Part shown: positions 60,901 through 64,000 of the stretch, piece after piece
Layout: each line of letters begins with the position of its first letter
Numbering within the stretch: position 1 is the stretch's first letter
Origin: Triplophysa rosa
Lineage: Eukaryota > Chordata > Actinopteri > Cypriniformes > Nemacheilidae
Direction of reading: 5' to 3'
DNA length: 64,000 bases
NCBI RefSeq assembly: GCF_024868665.1
Contig: NC_079892.1
Location: forward strand, 5,949,545 to 6,013,544
Program-made: the position numbers and the translations under genes
The notes under the pieces: generated by a model
The model's database searches: none
What the model saw: the letters and a program-made list of their open reading frames with translations, nothing else
Told to the model about the DNA's origin: nothing

Positions 60901-63505
60901 ATAAAACATGAACAAACTCCGTTTGTACCCCATTGTGTAGCACACAGATCAACAAGTTAAATCAAATGAATGATCTTCTCTCTATAAGCCACAGCACCAT
61001 CTGCCAACACCAACTCCATCATAAAGATCACGCCTCTCCACAGACGACATCCAACAACCACCAGGGTTAAACTCCCATTTTGTTTTGTTTTTCACACTTT
61101 GGCCCATTAAAGTGCCGCCCCCTGTTGTTTGACCCCCGTAGGTCAACAGTAACGATCCACTCTCTCTCTCTTGTCAGACTGCATTACACATGGAGGGCAG
61201 ACAGCAGTGATTCATAGCAGGTGGGCCGGTTTGCGCTCGCAAACAGGAAACGTCAGCGTAAGCATCACCGGCCGGGAGTATCAAAGAAACCCGACGCTAC
61301 GTGCCACAGATTAGCGTAAGGCTGAAATCACGAGAAGACGCTAAAAATACACCCCCCCACCGTACCTTTCAATGATTGAGAATGAGGAAAGGGCATACTG
61401 GCGTGTCGTGTCGGATGCATACCAAGAAGGTAGATTCCTGTTTGTGCAGTATGGAAATGAACACATTTTACATTTCTCAGCTCTGTCGGTTTGCATATAG
61501 ATCGGCACCCAGCCGCAACCCTTTCAAAGGCCAAAACAGAAATCGAAAGCGCTCTTCTCACCTGAGTCCTTGGCACTTGGGGGAAAAGGTTCAAGGTGGT
61601 GGGTCTCTTGGGCCGGTAGGTATCCATGGCGACAGGAGGGATGAAATCCTTCAGCTTTGGCTGGATGACAGGCAGCCCAGCTCCCTGTTCCTCTTTGTGG
61701 TTGTCATCCACGGGATCTAGCGGCCTGTCGTTCTCCTCTTCCTCCTCTTCTTCCTGGATTTCTCCCTCTGCATCAATTAGGTCCAAGTGGAGCATCTCCG
61801 TCTGCAGTTCCACCACCCCCCTCCTCCGGCCGCTCCTTGGCGTGCCATTGGCCGGCTCAGTCATGTGATCCTGGGAAGAGGAGGCAGCAGAGCTTTAGAG
61901 GCGAGAGAGAAGGAGCTGCAGTCAGAGGCAGCCGGCCAATCAGAGGAGAGGGGTGACATCAGCCTGTGGCTGCTGTAAGGAGAGCTAATTCAATCTCGGA
62001 GAACAATAAAGCGTGTCACACGACAGACAAGACAAACACACGCAGAAATGACAGTTCAACAACATTGATGCTATTCAATAATACAGAGCAAAATATTGTA
62101 AAATAATAAATGATGTCCATGAAGTGAAAAGACTCAGATGTGAGTGACTTTGACTTATCTCCTTTGCTTGAATATTCAATGACTAAGCTGATAATTGACT
62201 TTGGCAAGCACCACAACCCTTGACCTCACCCACATTCACATTCATTAAAACACCGCATGCTAAATACTGAAACAACCTCTACACACTTTAAGACAGCATT
62301 CGACTTCTTTGTAGAAAAAATGATCATGTGCTTTGACATAGAAATCTATTTTTGTTGTGGGGTAAACAGCACGGCAGAAGAATCATCATTTCAGCACGAG
62401 AGCGCATGACTGTGTGTATCATACAAAGCTGAGCAACTGTTTGGTTACGAGGTGGAGAGAGAGAAAAACGGTGACTAGGGCACACACACCCACACACACG
62501 GACGTCTTTTTTATGTTATGGTAGGGAACTCCCTTCGATTTCTGTTGTTTCTAACCGCTAATAATTGTCATTTGAATTCCTCCTCACATTCATTTCAGAT
62601 CCATAATTTAGGTTTTCCCCACCTACTGTCATTTTGGAAACAAGGATTAAGCATAACATCATATCACACACCATCACCACAGAGGTTGAAACAGGTACAA
62701 TGGGTAAATTAAATAACATATTTCCTTATTTCTAACCAAAAGCATTAAATAAAGTTATGCATAGCTTTATCCTGAGCTGGATTTAAGCCCATCAAAGATT
62801 AGCTACAGAACAGATGCTGATTAACCCTATAAGCATGTGCTGGTGGCAGCATGGCACACCTTCCAAAACCTCACACTATAGCCGATGTGTACTTTAGAGC
62901 TTAGAGACAATAAAATGGTGTATAACTATCTGTCAATTTTCTTAGGAAATGAAATGTTCGAAATAAGATTCATGAAACTTGCAAAAACCAGAACTGATAT
63001 GAAGCATGAAAACGTCATAGGATGCTTGTAGATTTAAGAGTAATAGTAAAAAAAATCAAAAATGAAATGAATGTGAAGAGTGTCGTTTCTTTTAATATAT
63101 TTTAATAAATATATCTAAAAAGTCAAATCTAAATTTTGATATTATTAAATAAAAATTGAAATATAAGACTTTATACTGTACATTAGAATGATAGGTGTTT
63201 TACAAATAATAATCCATAACTGATTATGACATTTTATAATAAGAATTATTTTAAGATAAAAATAGTTAAACTACTGTATTATGTACAAACTACACATTTT
63301 ACATAAATATAGAAAAATATAAATAAATTAAATTAAAAAAGTGTTAGACATAATTCTAAAATGTATAGTGTTTATTTATAGCTATAGACTTACTTTAAAG
63401 TCGAGGTCAAGGTGGTTGAGAGTGATACCGTTCTCATCTGTGATTTCTGTCACCTCTGATAGGTCATCATCCTCATATTCAGTCAGGCTGATGTCATTTG
63501 TTAAC
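51965..63505 (-). CDS. mapk8ip1: JNK-interacting protein 1 (MAPK8IP1), 5' end outside window
   Basis: JIP1 is a cytoplasmic scaffold that gathers MLK, MKK7 and JNK and links cargo such as APP family members to kinesin-1. Eleven coding exons read: 63394-63505, 61562-61870, 56960-57041, 54786-55775, 54587-54659, 53435-53601, 53249-53352, 53039-53152, 52641-52711, 52357-52455 and 51965-52037. They give 730 codons in phase. Features in order: [15 protein letters not shown], the JNK-binding D-motif [11 protein letters not shown], an acidic disordered exon with [20 protein letters not shown], an SH3 domain ([14 protein letters not shown] to GIFPAFYAV), and a PTB domain ([16 protein letters not shown] to [16 protein letters not shown]). 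The tail is CPTEDIFLE. The first exon(s), starting the protein, lie beyond base 64000. Which teleost paralog (a or b) this is cannot be decided here. Confidence 0.95.
52218..52318. repeat. Four CCAATCAGCA motifs at about 30-bp spacing
   Basis: In the mapk8ip1 intron 52038-52356, CCAATCAGCA occurs at 52218, 52278 and 52309 and a GCAATCAGCA variant at 52248. They are separated by similar CTGCTTTTT-type spacers, forming a short minisatellite of CCAAT-box-like units. Confidence 0.75.
53981..54572. mobile_element. Nested foldback elements in mapk8ip1 intron
   Basis: The outer arms AGTGGCCAAAAGTGATG (from 53983) and CATCACTTTTGGCCACTACT (to 54572) resemble the Tc1 termini at 44687. Inside lies a second element, 54087-54483, with TTAA at each end and inverted termini AAAGGTCTAGTGT and ACACTGGACCTTT. 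Confidence 0.75.
55975..56161. repeat. MITE-like element in mapk8ip1 intron
   Basis: The ends GGTAGCACTTTATTTTACAG and CTGTAAAATAAAGCGCAACC are inverted. The interior includes CCTACCCCTAAACCTAAAC. It is about 185 bp long and non-coding. Confidence 0.65.
56185..56380. repeat. TTAA MITE copy, mapk8ip1 intron
   Basis: It includes CATTGACTTGCATTGGTTTT and ends GGGTGAACTATCCCTTTAA (56377-56380 TTAA). The left end is degraded. Confidence 0.65.
57085..57295. repeat. TTAA MITE fragment, mapk8ip1 intron
   Basis: GGTAACCAAACAGCATTGGC, AAAATATCTTCTTTTGTGTT and CACATGAGGGTGAATTAATG match the family interior. Termini are absent or diverged. Confidence 0.6.
57574..57587. promoter_or_regulatory. Perfect X-box in mapk8ip1 intron
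   Basis: GTTGCCATAGCAAC is a near-palindromic RFX-type X-box. It lies about 530 bases upstream of exon 56960-57041 on the minus strand, in a locally GC-richer patch (57570-57740). It could mark an internal promoter or enhancer. No conserved exon is visible beside it. Confidence 0.45.
58040..58495 (-). repeat. DNA element, minus-oriented copy
   Basis: On the minus strand it starts CAGCTGTGAAAAAAAATTAA and GAGACCATTTAAAAATC, and runs toward GTCTTTCACATTGCTGTTGG. It is the inverted partner of 60225-60905. Confidence 0.7.
59348..59555. repeat. Palindromic MITE, second copy
   Basis: GGGTGGTTGACAAATAAA leads to ATGGTGTGACAGCTAAAA, mirrored by GCTATGTCACACCATACGAC and GTCATCTACCAAG. Same family as 19234-19435. 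Confidence 0.65.
60225..60905 (+). repeat. DNA element, plus-oriented copy, interrupted
   Basis: It starts ACAGCCGCGGAAAAAATTAA and GAGACCATTTC and continues to GTCTTTCACATTGCTGTTGG (about 60858). Comparison with 58040-58495 shows that 60560-60832 is a later insertion. Confidence 0.7.
60560..60832 (+). mobile_element. Retroposon 3' end with TTGAA tail
   Basis: AAAGCTGCTTTGGAACAATG, then GTGAAAAGCGCTATATAAAT and a run of ATTGAATTGAATTGAA form a typical LINE/SINE 3' tail. No coding sequence remains. It is inserted in the 60225-60905 element. Confidence 0.7.
61871..63393 (-). other. mapk8ip1: mapk8ip1 intron with possible internal promoter
   Basis: The first 110 bases upstream of exon 61562-61870 are GC-rich and include an inverted CCAAT box (GATTGGCCGG near 61935 on the minus strand). 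A CA microsatellite lies at 62483-62500. The remainder is AT-rich. I see nothing else. Confidence 0.45.
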
Positions 63506-64000
63506 CTGCAAAGAGGCAACACACCCACACAGACATCGACACACATCATACGTCACACCTCCACGAGACAGGGCACGGCTCATCTGATAACTTCACAACT
63601 GCTGCAGTGATGTAACCTTCTGCTTTAATTGTGGGCCAAATATGTTGCTTAAATAAGTATACATTCATCTTAAACAACATTTATTATAATAGAAAGGTTA
63701 TATAAATTTTTGTGCAATAGCAAACATAAACACGGTTTGTCTATTTTTACTTTTTTCCCAAACTAAATAAAGTGATATTTTTGTTCTGCCTAATGTCTTG
63801 AAATCAGCCCTTGATTTTAAGTGCCGTCAAGCTTGAGGCTGTTTAGATGTAACAAGATAAAGGTTTAAAAGCACTCAGACATGCTGCATTTCCTGTATTT
63901 ATATACTTGTGCAGCCACACCGTTTTTAGAAGGCAGTCAGAAATACGCTATAATTTAACATTTTGAACAACTACAGATTCAAACAACCCGCTGAGTTACT
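63506..64000 (-). other. mapk8ip1: mapk8ip1 intron 1 (partial)
   Basis: Sequence upstream of exon 63394-63505. The missing partner exon must end with two bases of a split Arg/Leu-type codon and lies outside the window. No repeat or exon is recognised. Confidence 0.5.

Larger units (their letters stand above)
57740..61561 (-). other. mapk8ip1: Main part of the 57042-61561 mapk8ip1 intron
   Basis: This intron holds repeats listed separately (58040-58495, 59348-59555, 60225-60905). A GC-richer patch at 61040-61330 has no recognisable coding sequence. I see no other gene. Confidence 0.5.

Overview
The window is vertebrate nuclear DNA, most likely from a cyprinid (carp- or danio-like) teleost. 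The evidence is large spliced genes with GT-AG introns, protein sequences clearly orthologous to human genes, AT-rich introns, and many copies of short TTAA-flanked elements starting AAAGGGATAGTTCACC, which from general knowledge are typical of cyprinids. No bacterial, viral or CRISPR-like content was seen.

Six protein-coding genes can be read exon by exon. For five of them the whole coding sequence was assembled by hand, and in each the exon lengths sum to a multiple of three. Left to right: usb1 (+, 442-2113), U6 snRNA exonuclease; pla2g15 (-, 3417-7279), lysosomal phospholipase A2; lcat (-, 11668-14332), the secreted paralog of pla2g15; drc7 (+, 15639-23700), dynein regulatory complex subunit of motile cilia; ckap5 (-, 24544-42796), the XMAP215/chTOG microtubule polymerase in 43 coding exons; cstpp1 (+, 47288-49856), a centriolar-satellite regulator of tubulin polyglutamylation. 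The seventh gene, mapk8ip1 (-, 51965 to beyond 64000), encodes the JNK scaffold JIP1 and lacks only its first exon(s) in this window. Three neighbours (drc7, ckap5, cstpp1) act on microtubules or cilia, but each has its own promoter and nothing suggests co-transcription.

The usb1-pla2g15-lcat-drc7 block corresponds to human 16q21-q22 genes, and the ckap5-cstpp1-mapk8ip1 block to human 11p11.2. The window therefore spans a junction between two human synteny blocks near 23.7-24.5 kb.

Repeats fill introns and spacers. Between pla2g15 and lcat lies a gag-only LTR retrotransposon with near-identical LTRs and a 6-bp target duplication, next to an older solo LTR in opposite orientation. A decayed L2-like LINE sits inside a TTAA element in a drc7 intron. 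A complete-ended but inactive Tc1-like transposon lies between ckap5 and cstpp1. A roughly 490-bp near-palindrome begins exactly at the cstpp1 stop codon. Several nested foldback elements lie in ckap5 and mapk8ip1 introns.

The most consequential observation is an in-frame TAG at codon 179 of an otherwise intact lcat, 23 codons before the catalytic serine. Other notable points are a scrambled inverted repeat resembling a template-switch scar, two GC-AG introns, RFX X-box motifs (one at the drc7 promoter), and a Tyr-to-Phe change in the kinesin-binding tail of JIP1. I found no evidence of a wholly new biological system.
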